The notes: generated by a model from the sequence alone, not told the origin. Positions 37,067 to 46,359 are shown, counted from the first letter of the stretch. The stretch: DNA of 64,000 bases from Bacillus mojavensis RO-H-1 = KCTC 3706 (GCF_000245335.1 NZ_JH600305.1:186001-250000), one strand, 5' to 3'. Numbers and translations are program-made.

Positions 37067-37814
37067 CTATCCTCGCAAGTGGTACACCAGGATAGCCGCC
37101 GCAATTGCAACGTTCAGTGATTCAGCCTGCCCGTACAGCGGGACGTACAGGTTCAAATCTGTTTTTTCCAGCAATCCTGCATCCACCCCCGCCCCTTCAT
37201 TGCCGACGATTAAAGCAAATGAACCGGATGGTGAAATGTCCTGGTAAGGCGCCCCGTTTTGCAGGGCTGTGCCGTACACTTTTACGCCCTCTGCTTTTAA
37301 TTTCATCCACGTATGATTGTAAATTTCTTCTCACAACAGGAATGTGAAAATGGGAGCCTTGCGCGGACCGCAGCGTTTTTCCGTTAAACGCATCCGCCGT
37401 GCCGTCACCGAGCACGACCGCATCCAAACCGGCTGCGTCCGCCGTGCGAATCATCGTGCCGAGATTCCCCGGATCTTGAACAGCGTCAATCAGCAGCACA
37501 CGTTTAGGCGACGCGAGCTTTTCTTCCGGCATATGGCAAACAGCGGCGATCCGCTGCGGTGTTTCCGTTTCTGTTACAGCTGAAAACGCGTCTTCGCTCA
37601 GCACGTAGCACTGAATGCCTATATCAAGGTTCGGCGGGATGTTCGCTTCATCCTTGACAAGGATTTCTTTCACCGCACCCGGGCTCTTTAAGGCTTCTTC
37701 AACAAGGTGTTCTCCTTCAATCAAATAGGTATTCGTTTTTGTTCGTTCTTTTTTTGTATGAAGTTTTTTCCAATCCTTCACTTTTTGGTTTTTTGCCGAT
37801 TCTATTTGTTTCAC
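37067..37814 (-). pseudogene. ysgA: SpoU/TrmH-family RNA 2'-O-methyltransferase YsgA, frameshifted
   Basis: SPOUT methyltransferase acting on rRNA or tRNA. From ATG 37814 the first 170 residues are normal (MKQIESAKNQKVKDWKKLHT, GEHLVEEAL substrate-binding L30e-like domain, then LLIDAVQDPGNLGTMIRTADAAG), but after YVDEIK the frame reads SRGRKSV. One extra A at 37305-37308 (four where three are needed) causes this; without it the protein continues KAEGVKVYGTAL, VGNEGAGV and LYGQAESLNVAIAAAILVYHLRG to the stop at 37067. The lost part holds SPOUT motifs 2 and 3, the S-adenosylmethionine knot, so the product as written is inactive. Confidence 0.88.
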
Positions 37815-37934
37815 TGTCTGTGTGGCTCTCCTTTTTTTAACATGATGTTATTATATCGCAAGAACAGCACATAATAAACCGGGTGCAGGGTTAGAATATA
37901 CGTATTACAATTTGAAAAAAAAGGAGCGCTTCAT

Positions 37935-38150
37935 ATGGATCTTAATTTACGTCATGCCGTCATTGCCAATGTAACGGGCAATGATCAGGAGCAGCTTGAG
38001 CACACAATAGTGGACGCAATTCAAAGTGGTGAAGAAAAAATGCTTCCGGGACTCGGCGTTTTGTTTGAAGTCATTTGGCAGCACGCATCCGAGAGTGAGA
38101 AACAAGAAATGTTAAAGACGTTGGAAGGCGGATTAAAACCTGCCCAATAG
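37935..38150 (+). CDS. sspI: minor small acid-soluble spore protein SspI
   Basis: A 71-residue forespore protein, [21 protein letters not shown], matching the SspI family. ATG with AAAGGAGCG upstream. A possible SigG-type promoter (TGCAGG and CGTATTA near 37885-37910) precedes it, weakly matched. A strong terminator follows. Contributes to the spore core; deletion phenotypes in B. subtilis are mild. Intact. Confidence 0.93.
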   Translation: MDLNLRHAVIANVTGNDQEQLEHTIVDAIQSGEEKMLPGLGVLFEVIWQHASESEKQEMLKTLEGGLKPAQ

Positions 38151-38156
38151 CCATCA

Positions 38157-38184
38157 AAACCGGGTGACAGCGCCCGGTTTTTTT
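38157..38184 (+). terminator. terminator of sspI
   Basis: AAACCGGG-TGACAGC-GCCCGGTTT followed by TTTTC on the plus strand. Confidence 0.88.
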
Positions 38185-38218
38185 CTTATATAATAAAAAC
38201 ATGAGGGGGATCGCCGCC

Positions 38219-39325
38219 ATGTTTTTACAACCGCTGTTAGCGAAAAAAATCATTGCCGAAGTGAAAAAAATGTACGAACGTGAAGTCATTATTGTCAGCA
38301 CAGACGGCCTCATTATGGCAAGCACTAATGATGAGCGAGTCGGGCTATTTCATGAAGGAGCGCTCATCTGCGCGAAAGAGAAACGCAATGTGATCATTAC
38401 AAAAGAAGATGAAAAGAGACTCAAAGGGGTAAAGGCGGGGTTGAACCTCCCCGTATTTTCTGAGCGTGATGTCATCGCCGTGTTCGGACTGACGGGAGAG
38501 CCTGCTGAGATTCAGCCGTATGGAGAGCTGCTCAGGAAAATGACAGAGCTCTTCATTAAAGAATCGTGGCATTTGGAGCAGACCCAGTGGCGCGAGAGAA
38601 TGCTGGAATCCTTTATGATCGACTGGCTGCAATTAAAAGAATGGTCTCCGGGTTTTCTCGAAAAGGCGCAGATTCTTGGCGTTGACCTTACCTCCCTCCG
38701 CCAGGTGATCCTCATTCAAGGGCACGAATGGTCTCCCGGCGATATTGATCAAATGGCACGTTCTTGGAAGTCAGTGTTTCCATCCGATCTATTCATCAGA
38801 TGGGGAAATGAACGTATTCTGATTAATCACGAAGTGCCGAACCATGAACAAAAGGAGCAGCTTTTGCGACAAATTCAGCTTATTTGTTCATTGGCTGAGC
38901 GCCTCGGAAACAGCCGAGCAGCTGCCGGCGTTGGGAGGGCTGTCAGCGGCTCCGGCCTGCCGCAGTCATATGAACAAGCTGAAAAAGCGCTGGCCGTCAG
39001 CCTTAAACGCAAAACCGCAGTATGTGAGGAAGATCTTAAGCTTGACATGTGCCTGACTGAGATCAGCCCGGGCACACGACATGAATTTCCGCAAAGAGTG
39101 CTCCAGGAAGCGCTCCGAAACGAAGAGCTTATGAATACGATACGAACTCTCTTCCATCACGATTTGTCCCTGAAAAAAACGGCTGAAGAGATGCATATAC
39201 ATATCAACACGCTCCGCTATCGCCTGTCAAAAGCTGAACAGCTGACGGGTTTAAGTTTTCAGCGTACAGAGGACATCGTCACGATGTACGTCGCGCTTTA
39301 TTTTTTAGATCAAGATACAAAATAG
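38219..39325 (+). CDS. ysfB: CdaR-type transcriptional regulator YsfB
   Basis: A 368-residue regulator with an N-terminal sugar-diacid recognition domain (about 1-135, MFLQPLLAKKIIAEVKKMYEREVIIV), a GGDEF-like middle region and a C-terminal PucR-type helix-turn-helix (SLKKTAEEMHIHINTLRYRLSKAEQLTG, about 325-352). It stands upstream of glcDF in the same direction and probably activates these glycolate oxidase genes. I start at MFLQP, with GAGGGGGA ten bases upstream; the ATG six codons earlier overlaps that site. Intact. Confidence 0.88.
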   Translation: MFLQPLLAKKIIAEVKKMYEREVIIVSTDGLIMASTNDERVGLFHEGALICAKEKRNVIITKEDEKRLKGVKAGLNLPVFSERDVIAVFGLTGEPAEIQPYGELLRKMTELFIKESWHLEQTQWRERMLESFMIDWLQLKEWSPGFLEKAQILGVDLTSLRQVILIQGHEWSPGDIDQMARSWKSVFPSDLFIRWGNERILINHEVPNHEQKEQLLRQIQLICSLAERLGNSRAAAGVGRAVSGSGLPQSYEQAEKALAVSLKRKTAVCEEDLKLDMCLTEISPGTRHEFPQRVLQEALRNEELMNTIRTLFHHDLSLKKTAEEMHIHINTLRYRLSKAEQLTGLSFQRTEDIVTMYVALYFLDQDTK

Positions 39326-39428
39326 AGAGAGTTTCAGTTTCATATTTTGTATATTTCTCCATAGAAGGCATCTCTTTTTTTCTTTTACAATAGATTGAAA
39401 GCGTTTTTTGACAGGGGGATGGGTGAAC

Positions 39429-40841
39429 ATGATCACCAAAGACGTAAAAAAACAGCTGATCCAAATCGTCGGACCGGAAAACTACGATGACTCGAAAGCC
39501 GGCCGTCTCGTGTATTCATATGATGCGACACCGCAATTTCAGTCTATGCCGGATGCTGTGATTGCGCCGAGAAATACACATGAAGTATCACGTATTTTGA
39601 GCATTTGCAGTGAGCATCGTGTGCCGATTGTTCCAAGAGGATCGGGGACAAACCTGTGCGGGGGCACGTGCCCTACTGAAGGCGGGCTTGTTCTTCTCTT
39701 TAAACATATGAATCAAATTCTTGAGATTGATGAAGAAAATTTGACGGCCACAGTCCAGCCTGGCGTGATTACCTTGGATATGATCCGTGCGGTTGAAAGC
39801 AAGGGATTGTTCTATCCGCCTGATCCGAGCTCTATGAAAATATCAACCATCGGAGGAAACATCAATGAAAATTCCGGCGGTCTTCGCGGCTTAAAATACG
39901 GCGTCACCCGTGACTACGTCATGGGGCTGGAGGTTGTTTTGGCAAACGGAGATATGATCCGCACCGGGGGAAAGCTTGCAAAGGATGTAGCCGGGTATGA
40001 TCTCACGCGCCTTTTTGTCGGCTCAGAAGGGACACTCGGCATTGTGACAGAAGCGATTCTCAAACTCGTGCCAAAGCCAGAAACAAAGAAGACGCTGCTC
40101 GCCCTTTATGAAAATATTGATGCCGCTGCTCAAACGGTGTCAGCCATTATTGCCGAAAAAATCATACCGGCTACGCTTGAATTTCTCGATCAGCCTACCC
40201 TTTTGGTGATTGAGGATTATGCCAAGATCGGCCTGCCGACAAATGCGAAGGCGGTTCTTTTGATCGAACAAGACGGGACAGCTGAAACCGTGGCTCGTGA
40301 CATGGAAAACATCGAGGCAATTTGCAAAAAAGGCGCTGCCGTCTCCGTTCAAACTGCACAGACAGATGAGGAAGCATTCGCCCTCACTGAAGCCCGGCGT
40401 TCAGCGCTTTCTGCACTTGCCCGCTTAAAGCCGACCACCATTTTGGAGGATGCCACTGTACCGCGTTCAGAAATCGCGAATATGGTGAAAGCCATTAATG
40501 ACATTGCCGCGAAATACGATATTTCGATTTGCACCTTTGGCCATGCCGGGGATGGAAACCTTCATCCGACATGCACGACAGACATAAGAAATAAGGATGA
40601 AATGGAGCGAGTCGAACAGGCTTTTGCCGAGATTTTTGAAAAAGCGATTGAGCTTGGCGGCACGATTACCGGGGAGCACGGGGTTGGGGCCATGAAAGCG
40701 CCTTACTTGGAAATGAAGCTGAAAAAAGAAGGCATCGCCGCGATGAAAGCAATAAAAGCGGCTTTTGATCCAAAAAACATCTTAAACCCTGGCAAAGTGT
40801 TTGCGAAAGATGCCAGAAAACGTGTGGTGACGGAAAGATGA
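39429..40841 (+). CDS. glcD: glycolate oxidase subunit GlcD
   Basis: FAD-linked 2-hydroxyacid dehydrogenase. The 470-residue protein has the FAD-binding PCMH domain with VPRGSGTNLCGGTCPTEGGLVL (about 72-93), STIGGNINENSGGLRGLKYGVTRDYVMGLEV (about 140-170) and VAGYDLTRLFVGSEGTLGIVTEAIL (about 190-214), then the C-terminal FGHAGDGNLHPT and GTITGEHGVGAMK histidines. I start at MITKDV, after GGGGGATGGG. Its TGA overlaps the glcF start by four bases. A cre-like TGAAAGCGTTTTTT at 39395-39408 is weak (two mismatches). Intact. Confidence 0.93.
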   Translation: MITKDVKKQLIQIVGPENYDDSKAGRLVYSYDATPQFQSMPDAVIAPRNTHEVSRILSICSEHRVPIVPRGSGTNLCGGTCPTEGGLVLLFKHMNQILEIDEENLTATVQPGVITLDMIRAVESKGLFYPPDPSSMKISTIGGNINENSGGLRGLKYGVTRDYVMGLEVVLANGDMIRTGGKLAKDVAGYDLTRLFVGSEGTLGIVTEAILKLVPKPETKKTLLALYENIDAAAQTVSAIIAEKIIPATLEFLDQPTLLVIEDYAKIGLPTNAKAVLLIEQDGTAETVARDMENIEAICKKGAAVSVQTAQTDEEAFALTEARRSALSALARLKPTTILEDATVPRSEIANMVKAINDIAAKYDISICTFGHAGDGNLHPTCTTDIRNKDEMERVEQAFAEIFEKAIELGGTITGEHGVGAMKAPYLEMKLKKEGIAAMKAIKAAFDPKNILNPGKVFAKDARKRVVTER

Positions 40842-42172
40842 CAACAGAAAAAGAAATGAAACAGATCCAACGTGAGTTTAAAGAGCGTATGGATGAGAGC
40901 GAACTTTTGAATTGTATGCGCTGCGGATTCTGCCTGCCTTCTTGCCCGACCTATATCGAATCAGGTTTTCAGGAATCTCACTCGCCGCGCGGGCGAATCG
41001 CCTTAATGAAAGCAGTCACCGACGGTGTGATTGAACCCGATGAAGATGTCGAGCGTTCACTGTCTCTTTGCCTCGGCTGCCGCGCATGTGAACCGGTATG
41101 CCCATCAGGCGTTAAATACGGACAGCTGCTGGAGGAAGCAAGAGATATTATCCACCAAAATAAAAAACACTCGCTCAGCACACGTGTGATGAGAAAAGCG
41201 GCTTTTCAGGAGCTCTTTCCGCATCAAAACCGGATGCGTTCGGCTGTGAGTCTCATCGGTTTGTACCAGCGGTCAGGGCTGCAGGCAGCTGTGCGAAAAA
41301 CCGGCATGCTCCGTATTCTGCCTGAGCATTTGCGCACGATGGAAGCCGTTCTTCCGGATGTGCCTAAACGTGAAGAAATGAAGCAACGGCCGCGTTTATT
41401 GCCGGCGGCCGGCCCAGCTAAAAAAAGGGTCGCCTTTTTTTCAGGCTGTTTAATGGATACGATGTTTTTGCCGACAAACAATGCCACGCTGAAACTGCTG
41501 CAGCTGGCAGGCTGTGAAATTGTCATCCCGCCTGAGCAGGCATGCTGCGGCGCACTGCATGGACACAGCGGTGAAAAAAATGCAGGACAGGAGCTTGCGA
41601 AACAAAACATAGCCGCGTTTGAAGCGCTAGACGTAGATGCTGTCATTACAAACGCGGGCGGTTGCGGAGCCTTTCTCACCGAATACGGCCATTTGCTGAA
41701 GGATGACCCCGAATGGGCGGAGCGGGCTGTTTCATTTGTTAAGAAGCTAAAAGATTTTTCATCCGTTTTGATTGAGCTTGATTTTCACCAGCAAGACTTG
41801 CAGTTTGAGACACCGAAGCTGATTACCTATCAAGATTCGTGCCACTTGAGAAATGTAATGCATACATCTTTGGAGCCCCGAAAGCTTCTTCAAAGCATCA
41901 AGGGAGCTGAATTCAGAGAAATGGATAAAGCGGACAGCTGCTGCGGATCAGCGGGAATTTACAATATTGTCGAAGCAGACATGTCAATGAAAATACTGGA
42001 TAGTAAAATGGCTGCTGTCAAAGCAACTGAAGCAGCGGTCATTGTGACCGCCAATCCAGGCTGTCTTTTACAGATGAAGCTCGGCATTGAACGAGAGGGA
42101 TTAAGCGGCAGGGTTCGAGCTGTTCACCTTGCTGATTTGCTATTGGAAGCCGCCGGGCCGCTAACATCATAA
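40838..42172 (+). CDS. glcF: glycolate oxidase iron-sulfur subunit GlcF
   Basis: Transfers electrons from GlcD to the respiratory chain. The 444-residue protein has two [4Fe-4S] motifs, CMRCGFCLPSCPTY (about 25-38) and CLGCRACEPVCPSG (about 78-91), and two cysteine-rich CCG domains (CCGALHG, about 233, and DSCCGSAGIYN, about 365). ATG overlaps the glcD stop (ATGA), implying coupling. Followed by a terminator shared with the convergent VOC gene. Intact. Confidence 0.93.
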   Translation: MTTEKEMKQIQREFKERMDESELLNCMRCGFCLPSCPTYIESGFQESHSPRGRIALMKAVTDGVIEPDEDVERSLSLCLGCRACEPVCPSGVKYGQLLEEARDIIHQNKKHSLSTRVMRKAAFQELFPHQNRMRSAVSLIGLYQRSGLQAAVRKTGMLRILPEHLRTMEAVLPDVPKREEMKQRPRLLPAAGPAKKRVAFFSGCLMDTMFLPTNNATLKLLQLAGCEIVIPPEQACCGALHGHSGEKNAGQELAKQNIAAFEALDVDAVITNAGGCGAFLTEYGHLLKDDPEWAERAVSFVKKLKDFSSVLIELDFHQQDLQFETPKLITYQDSCHLRNVMHTSLEPRKLLQSIKGAEFREMDKADSCCGSAGIYNIVEADMSMKILDSKMAAVKATEAAVIVTANPGCLLQMKLGIEREGLSGRVRAVHLADLLLEAAGPLTS

Positions 42173-42173
42173 G

Positions 42174-42204
42174 AAAGCCCAAAACAGTGTCTGTTTTGGG
42201 CTTT
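42174..42204. terminator. bidirectional terminator between glcF and the VOC gene
   Basis: AAAGCCCAAAACAG-TGT-CTGTTTTGGGCTTT; the T/A tracts are short on both sides. Confidence 0.75.
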
Positions 42205-42209
42205 GTGCT

Positions 42210-42593
42210 TTATTCCATCGGACTGCAAATTTCAATATAATGTCCGTCGGGATCGGCGATATAAGCGACCGTCTGTCCCCATGGCTTCACTTTAGGCTCC
42301 CCGATAATGGTTACACCGTGTTCTCTTACTTTTTTGATGACCGCTTCTACATTTTCAGTGACAAACCCGATTTCAAATGTTTGTGAAGAAACGGGTGTTT
42401 CCGGTATCTCTAACGGCGTCATTTCCTTGACACTTTCTCGTGTATTGAGCGCCAAAATGGTCGAGCCGGTATCAAACTCTACATATGTGCCGTGTTCTGC
42501 GCGGATCGGCAGCCCCAAAATATGCTGATAAAAATGAATCGAGCGCTGGCTGTCCGATACATACAGGATGATATACTTCATTGATAAATTCAT
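42210..42593 (-). CDS. VOC/glyoxalase-fold protein
   Basis: A 127-residue protein with two beta-alpha-beta-beta-beta modules: [39 protein letters not shown] and [20 protein letters not shown]...[21 protein letters not shown]. The metal-ligand positions His (SIHFY area) and Glu (YIEICSP) fit the VOC superfamily. Substrate unknown; candidates are glyoxalase, dioxygenase or drug-binding functions. ATG with AAGGGGG seven bases upstream. In strain 168 this slot holds ysfE, but I cannot confirm identity. Confidence 0.82.
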   Translation of the reverse strand: MNLSMKYIILYVSDSQRSIHFYQHILGLPIRAEHGTYVEFDTGSTILALNTRESVKEMTPLEIPETPVSSQTFEIGFVTENVEAVIKKVREHGVTIIGEPKVKPWGQTVAYIADPDGHYIEICSPME

Positions 42594-42626
42594 ATCTTTT
42601 CCCCCTTAAGGTTTCCATTTTTCCTT

Positions 42627-44423
42627 CTATCCCGGTATAGAGGCTTCCATTCTTAAGCTAGGATCTCTCCACATCTGCGCCCACTTTTTCACTGCCGCCA
42701 CGATAATGATGAAGCCTAACAGCAGCATGATGATAGATAAAACGCCATTCAGGACACTGTACCCCGCAGCGTCTGGATTAAGATACACATAGCGCACCAT
42801 CCAATAGCCCGCGTAATTCACAGTCACATATAAATAGGCGAGCGGAATGAGGCAGGTTAGGATATAACGGCGTTTGTCGGCGATTTTCAGCACAATGGTT
42901 GCACCGATAATCAGACCCACTGAAGCCATCAGCTGATTGGAGACGCCAAACAGCGCCCAAATGGATCCGATATCTCCTGAGTAAAGCAAATAGCCCCACA
43001 TAAAGCAGGCAAGCGCACTGGCAAATACAGCTCCGGGAATCCAGTCCGTTTTCTTCAGCGGCTTATACACCTCTCCGAAGAAGTCCTGAATCAAATAGCG
43101 TGCCACACGCGTGCCGGCGTCGATCGCCGTTAAAATAAACACTGCTTCAAACATAATGACAAATTGGAAAAAGTATGAGGCCAGATGGCTGAAAAACGGA
43201 ATTCCGGTAAAAATATAAGTCATCCCTACCGCAAGCGTGACGGCTCCCCCTGTTCTTCCCTCTAAGTCCAAACCGATGTCCCTGCTCAGTTCAGGCAAAT
43301 GCACAACATCCATGCCGAGCGTACGGAAAACCTCAGGCGTGCTGTTGATCGCAAAGTAATCTGCAGGCTGCAAAGCAGTCGCCGCAATCAGCGCCATAAT
43401 GCCGACAAGGCACTCAACAAGCATTGCACCGAAAGCAACCGGCTTCATATCACTCCATTTATTAAGCATTTTCGGTGTGGTGCCGGAACCGACAAAGGCA
43501 TGAAACCCCGAGATCGCGCCGCAGGCTATCGTAATCGAGATGAATGGCCAGACAGGACCCGCAAGCACCGGCCCGCCTCCTTTTACAAATTCCGTAAAAG
43601 CCGGAAAAGGAATGGACGGATTTACGACAAACACACCCGCAATTAAAGCGATAAACACACCGATTTTCATAAAACTGCTTAAATAATCGCGCGGTGCGAG
43701 CAGCAGCCAGACCGGCAGCGCCGCTGCAAAAAATGCGTAAATCGGCAACGCAAGTGCGAGCGTTTTCGTATCAAGGGTTAACAGATCACCAAATGCGGTA
43801 GTCTGCACCCAAGGGCCGATAAACACTCCAGCCATTAAAAATACAAAACCAATAGAAGACGCCAGCTTTAAATTCCCTGTTTTCTTATACAACAAGCCGA
43901 CGCCCATCGCAATCGGTATCGTAATCCCTACAGCAAAAGTCCCCCACGGATTCCGTTCAAGCGCATGCAGCACAACCATCGACAGGCCCGCCATCGTAAT
44001 GGTAATAATAAACAGCATCGACAGGCCCGTACAAAAACCGGCAACAGGACCAAGCTCATCCTTCGCCACTTCTGACAGTGACTTTCCGTTTTTACGCATT
44101 GACGCGAACAGCACAACAATATCATGAACGGCTCCCCCTATCACCGCCCCGATTAACAGCCATAATAATCCCGGCAAATAACCGAACTGCGCCGCGAGAA
44201 TCGGTCCGACCAGCGGCCCGGCCGCCGCAATGGCAGCGAAATGATGACCGAATGAAACCCATTTATTCGTAGGCACATAGTCTTTTCCATCCTCAAGCGC
44301 ATGTGCAGGCGTTGGCTTTTCATCATTCACTTTGAGAACCTTCACCATCATAAATGTTCCGTATAAACGATAGGCGATAGCCAATATACACATTGACGCT
44401 ATCACAATTGTAACCGCATTCAT
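42627..44423 (-). CDS. cstA: CstA-family peptide/pyruvate transporter
   Basis: A 598-residue integral membrane protein with about 16 hydrophobic helices and the family signatures GHHFAAIAAAGPLVGPILAAQFGYLPGLLWLLIGAVIGGAVHDIVVLF (about 60-107) and FHAFVGSGTTPKMLNKWSDM (about 305-325). CstA proteins import peptides or pyruvate during carbon starvation. ATG start, GGGTTGGGGAG upstream. It stands alone between the VOC gene and a terminator at 44499. Intact. Confidence 0.93.
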   Translation of the reverse strand: MNAVTIVIASMCILAIAYRLYGTFMMVKVLKVNDEKPTPAHALEDGKDYVPTNKWVSFGHHFAAIAAAGPLVGPILAAQFGYLPGLLWLLIGAVIGGAVHDIVVLFASMRKNGKSLSEVAKDELGPVAGFCTGLSMLFIITITMAGLSMVVLHALERNPWGTFAVGITIPIAMGVGLLYKKTGNLKLASSIGFVFLMAGVFIGPWVQTTAFGDLLTLDTKTLALALPIYAFFAAALPVWLLLAPRDYLSSFMKIGVFIALIAGVFVVNPSIPFPAFTEFVKGGGPVLAGPVWPFISITIACGAISGFHAFVGSGTTPKMLNKWSDMKPVAFGAMLVECLVGIMALIAATALQPADYFAINSTPEVFRTLGMDVVHLPELSRDIGLDLEGRTGGAVTLAVGMTYIFTGIPFFSHLASYFFQFVIMFEAVFILTAIDAGTRVARYLIQDFFGEVYKPLKKTDWIPGAVFASALACFMWGYLLYSGDIGSIWALFGVSNQLMASVGLIIGATIVLKIADKRRYILTCLIPLAYLYVTVNYAGYWMVRYVYLNPDAAGYSVLNGVLSIIMLLLGFIIIVAAVKKWAQMWRDPSLRMEASIPG

Positions 44424-44498
44424 TTCTCCCCAACCCCTTTGCTGTTTTTCATAAATATATCATAATTTCATGGTGAAAAGCGGTCATTTTTTCCTATA

Positions 44499-44527
44499 CA
44501 AAAAAGCCGGCTTGAATGGGCCGGCTT
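44499..44527 (-). terminator. terminator of the DUF4097 module
   Basis: AAGCCGGC-CCATTCAA-GCCGGCTT followed by TTTTG on the minus strand, just after the DUF4097 gene stop. Confidence 0.88.
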
Positions 44528-44534
44528 GAGGCTG

Positions 44535-45428
44535 TTAGTTTAATTCAAAGTCTCCTGATGTTGTACGAACGTTTAAAAGATTAGAGGTTCCGCTTTCACC
44601 CATATAGCCTGTAATACGACGATCTGATTTTTCTTGATACATGATCTGATCTAAATTAACTGACGAATCACCTGAATCAGTCTGAAAATCTACTGCCAAA
44701 GATGCCGGTTCTTTCTGATACTCTACGGCCACATCTCCGCTCGTTGTATTGATGCTGATGTCTTCGTTCTTTTGCCCCTGAAGAAGATCAATATCCCCGG
44801 AGGTTGTCTTATAGCTCATCTTTTTAGATGTTGTGCGGCTGCTTTCTATTGATCCGCTTGTTGTCTTTACCTCACCTTGCCCCAATGAACTTTGGTCTGC
44901 TTGAACATCTCCGCTCGTAGTTTTTACCGTCATCTCGTTTTTGATGCGTGAGTCCTTCAGCTCAATATCTCCTGATGTAGAGTCAGCCGCTGATTGATCC
45001 ATTTGCACATTTTCAATCAGAATATCGCCAGAGGTTGTCGTTACGGTTATCTCATCATACTTCTTTTCCGGAATAATGATTGTGATTTTCATATCCTTTT
45101 CGCTGCTCCACGGTATAAAGGAGATGCTATTCCTGTGCTCTTTTTGATTAATCGTTAACGATTTGCCATCTTGGCTCACATCGAACAGCTTTTTACTTTT
45201 ATCACTGATTTTTCCTTGAGCAGCTACCTGAATATCATCTGTTTGTCCGCTTTTGACCTCTGCATTCATCGAGCTCGTTGTTACCTTAATTTTTTTAATA
45301 TCTGCAGCATCATAGGTTTCTGCAGCTTTCACCTCTTCATTTGTAAAATCCGAAGCAGCTGCAGAGATGACAGCTCCGATTACCCCAACTGCAAATACTG
45401 CGATCAATCCAATTATGATCTTTTTCAT
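44535..45428 (-). CDS. DUF4097 beta-helix protein with an N-terminal membrane anchor
   Basis: A 297-residue protein. Residues 5-27 form a signal-anchor helix (IIIGLIAVFAVGVIGAVISAAAS). The rest is a repeat domain of about 19-23 residues per turn, marked by T/S-T-S-G-D/S turns (TTSGDILIENV, STSGDIELKDS, TTSGDVQADQS, TTSGSIESSRT, TTSGDIDLLQG, TTSGDVAVEYQ and TTSGDFELN at the very end), typical of DUF4097/YvlB proteins that fold as right-handed beta helices. The start codon overlaps the stop of the HAAS gene (ATGA). Likely an envelope or stress protein; function unknown. Third gene of the PadR module. Confidence 0.85.
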   Translation of the reverse strand: MKKIIIGLIAVFAVGVIGAVISAAASDFTNEEVKAAETYDAADIKKIKVTTSSMNAEVKSGQTDDIQVAAQGKISDKSKKLFDVSQDGKSLTINQKEHRNSISFIPWSSEKDMKITIIIPEKKYDEITVTTTSGDILIENVQMDQSAADSTSGDIELKDSRIKNEMTVKTTSGDVQADQSSLGQGEVKTTSGSIESSRTTSKKMSYKTTSGDIDLLQGQKNEDISINTTSGDVAVEYQKEPASLAVDFQTDSGDSSVNLDQIMYQEKSDRRITGYMGESGTSNLLNVRTTSGDFELN

Positions 45429-45979
45429 GCCTGCGCCCCCGTCACTAGCTTTAGGTTGTATCTGATATATCGTAAACTCATGCTATACAGCAGCTTGCCT
45501 AAATACCAAAGCCCTATACAAGATAGCAGTCCCAGACTGCCAAATGCGAGCGATAAAAAGAACTCCAGCATCATGTGCGTATTCGTATGAAACATTACCA
45601 TACCGATAAACATAATCGGTGACACAGAAAGTGCAAGCGCCGCCCCGCATAGACCCACGTACACTCCAAAAATGCCAATAGCCGGTCCCAGCACGAAAAT
45701 CAAATTTAACATGCTTATCGCTGCTGCTGAACACACCATGTGAAAGAGGTTCTTCTTAGGGCGCTGCACTGCTGGAGCAGTTTCCGTGACATCTGGAACC
45801 AATTCCTTTGCAATTTGTTTTGGAGAGCCGAGTTCCCTGATGATATCAGCTTCTAGCCTGCCTTCTTTCATCCCTTCGGTAATATGTTCTTCAAAATCAA
45901 ATAAGATCTCACTCCGCTCTTCTTCAGAAAGCGGCTGTAACGCTTTACTTAACTCCTGTAAAAACAATTCTTGATTCAT
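45425..45979 (-). CDS. DUF1700 membrane protein with N-terminal HAAS domain
   Basis: A 184-residue protein. Residues 1-62 form a HAAS/DUF1700 helical domain (LQELSKALQPLSEEERSEILFDFEEHITEGMKEGR...LGSPKQIAKEL). Three to four transmembrane helices follow (about 82-104, 107-128 and 138-165). Such proteins are nearly always encoded next to PadR regulators and DUF4097 proteins. It overlaps both neighbours by four bases (ATGA), implying tight translational coupling. Role unknown; a membrane sensor or anti-regulator is possible but inferred. Confidence 0.85.
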   Translation of the reverse strand: MNQELFLQELSKALQPLSEEERSEILFDFEEHITEGMKEGRLEADIIRELGSPKQIAKELVPDVTETAPAVQRPKKNLFHMVCSAAAISMLNLIFVLGPAIGIFGVYVGLCGAALALSVSPIMFIGMVMFHTNTHMMLEFFLSLAFGSLGLLSCIGLWYLGKLLYSMSLRYIRYNLKLVTGAQA

Positions 45980-46305
45980 CGTTCTCCTCCCCTTGCCGCA
46001 TCAATGATTTGATTGACAGATGCTGTGAACTGATCCCATTCTGCCAGCAGCAATTTCATTCGCATGAAACCAAGCTTTGACATCGTGTAATATTTTCTGG
46101 CAGGCCCTTCGGAAGACGGCGCCATATATGTTTCTAAATACTCTTCTTTCGTCAGTCTTCTGAGTAGAGGATATAAGGTGCCTTCTGCAATCGCCATGTG
46201 CCTGGAAATGTTTTGAGAAAGCTCATATCCGTATTGGTCTTTTTCAGATATTAATACGAGCACACATAGCTCCAATGCTCCCTTTTTAAATTGAGCATTC
46301 ATCAT
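45976..46305 (-). CDS. PadR-family transcriptional regulator
   Basis: A 109-residue winged-helix protein: FKKGALELCVLVLISEKDQYGYELSQNIS, IAEGTLYPLLRRLTKEEYLETY and GPARKYYTMSKLG (about 8-80), then a short C-terminal helix, so it belongs to the small PadR subfamily 2. AAGGAGG precedes two adjacent ATG codons; either could start it. Promoter TTGTAA / TACGAT at 46360-46388. Probably represses its own operon. Not recalled at this locus in strain 168, so probably accessory. Ligand unknown. Confidence 0.87.
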   Translation of the reverse strand: MMNAQFKKGALELCVLVLISEKDQYGYELSQNISRHMAIAEGTLYPLLRRLTKEEYLETYMAPSSEGPARKYYTMSKLGFMRMKLLLAEWDQFTASVNQIIDAARGGER

Positions 46306-46359
46306 AAGATCCTCCTTGAGGCTTATTCATTTTGTTTATTTTTTCCACTGATTAACCAT

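Noticed and set aside
39395..39408. cre-like site before glcD (TGAAAGCGTTTTTT)
   Set aside because: Two mismatches at the conserved end and no clear promoter to relate it to; kept only as a remark under glcD.
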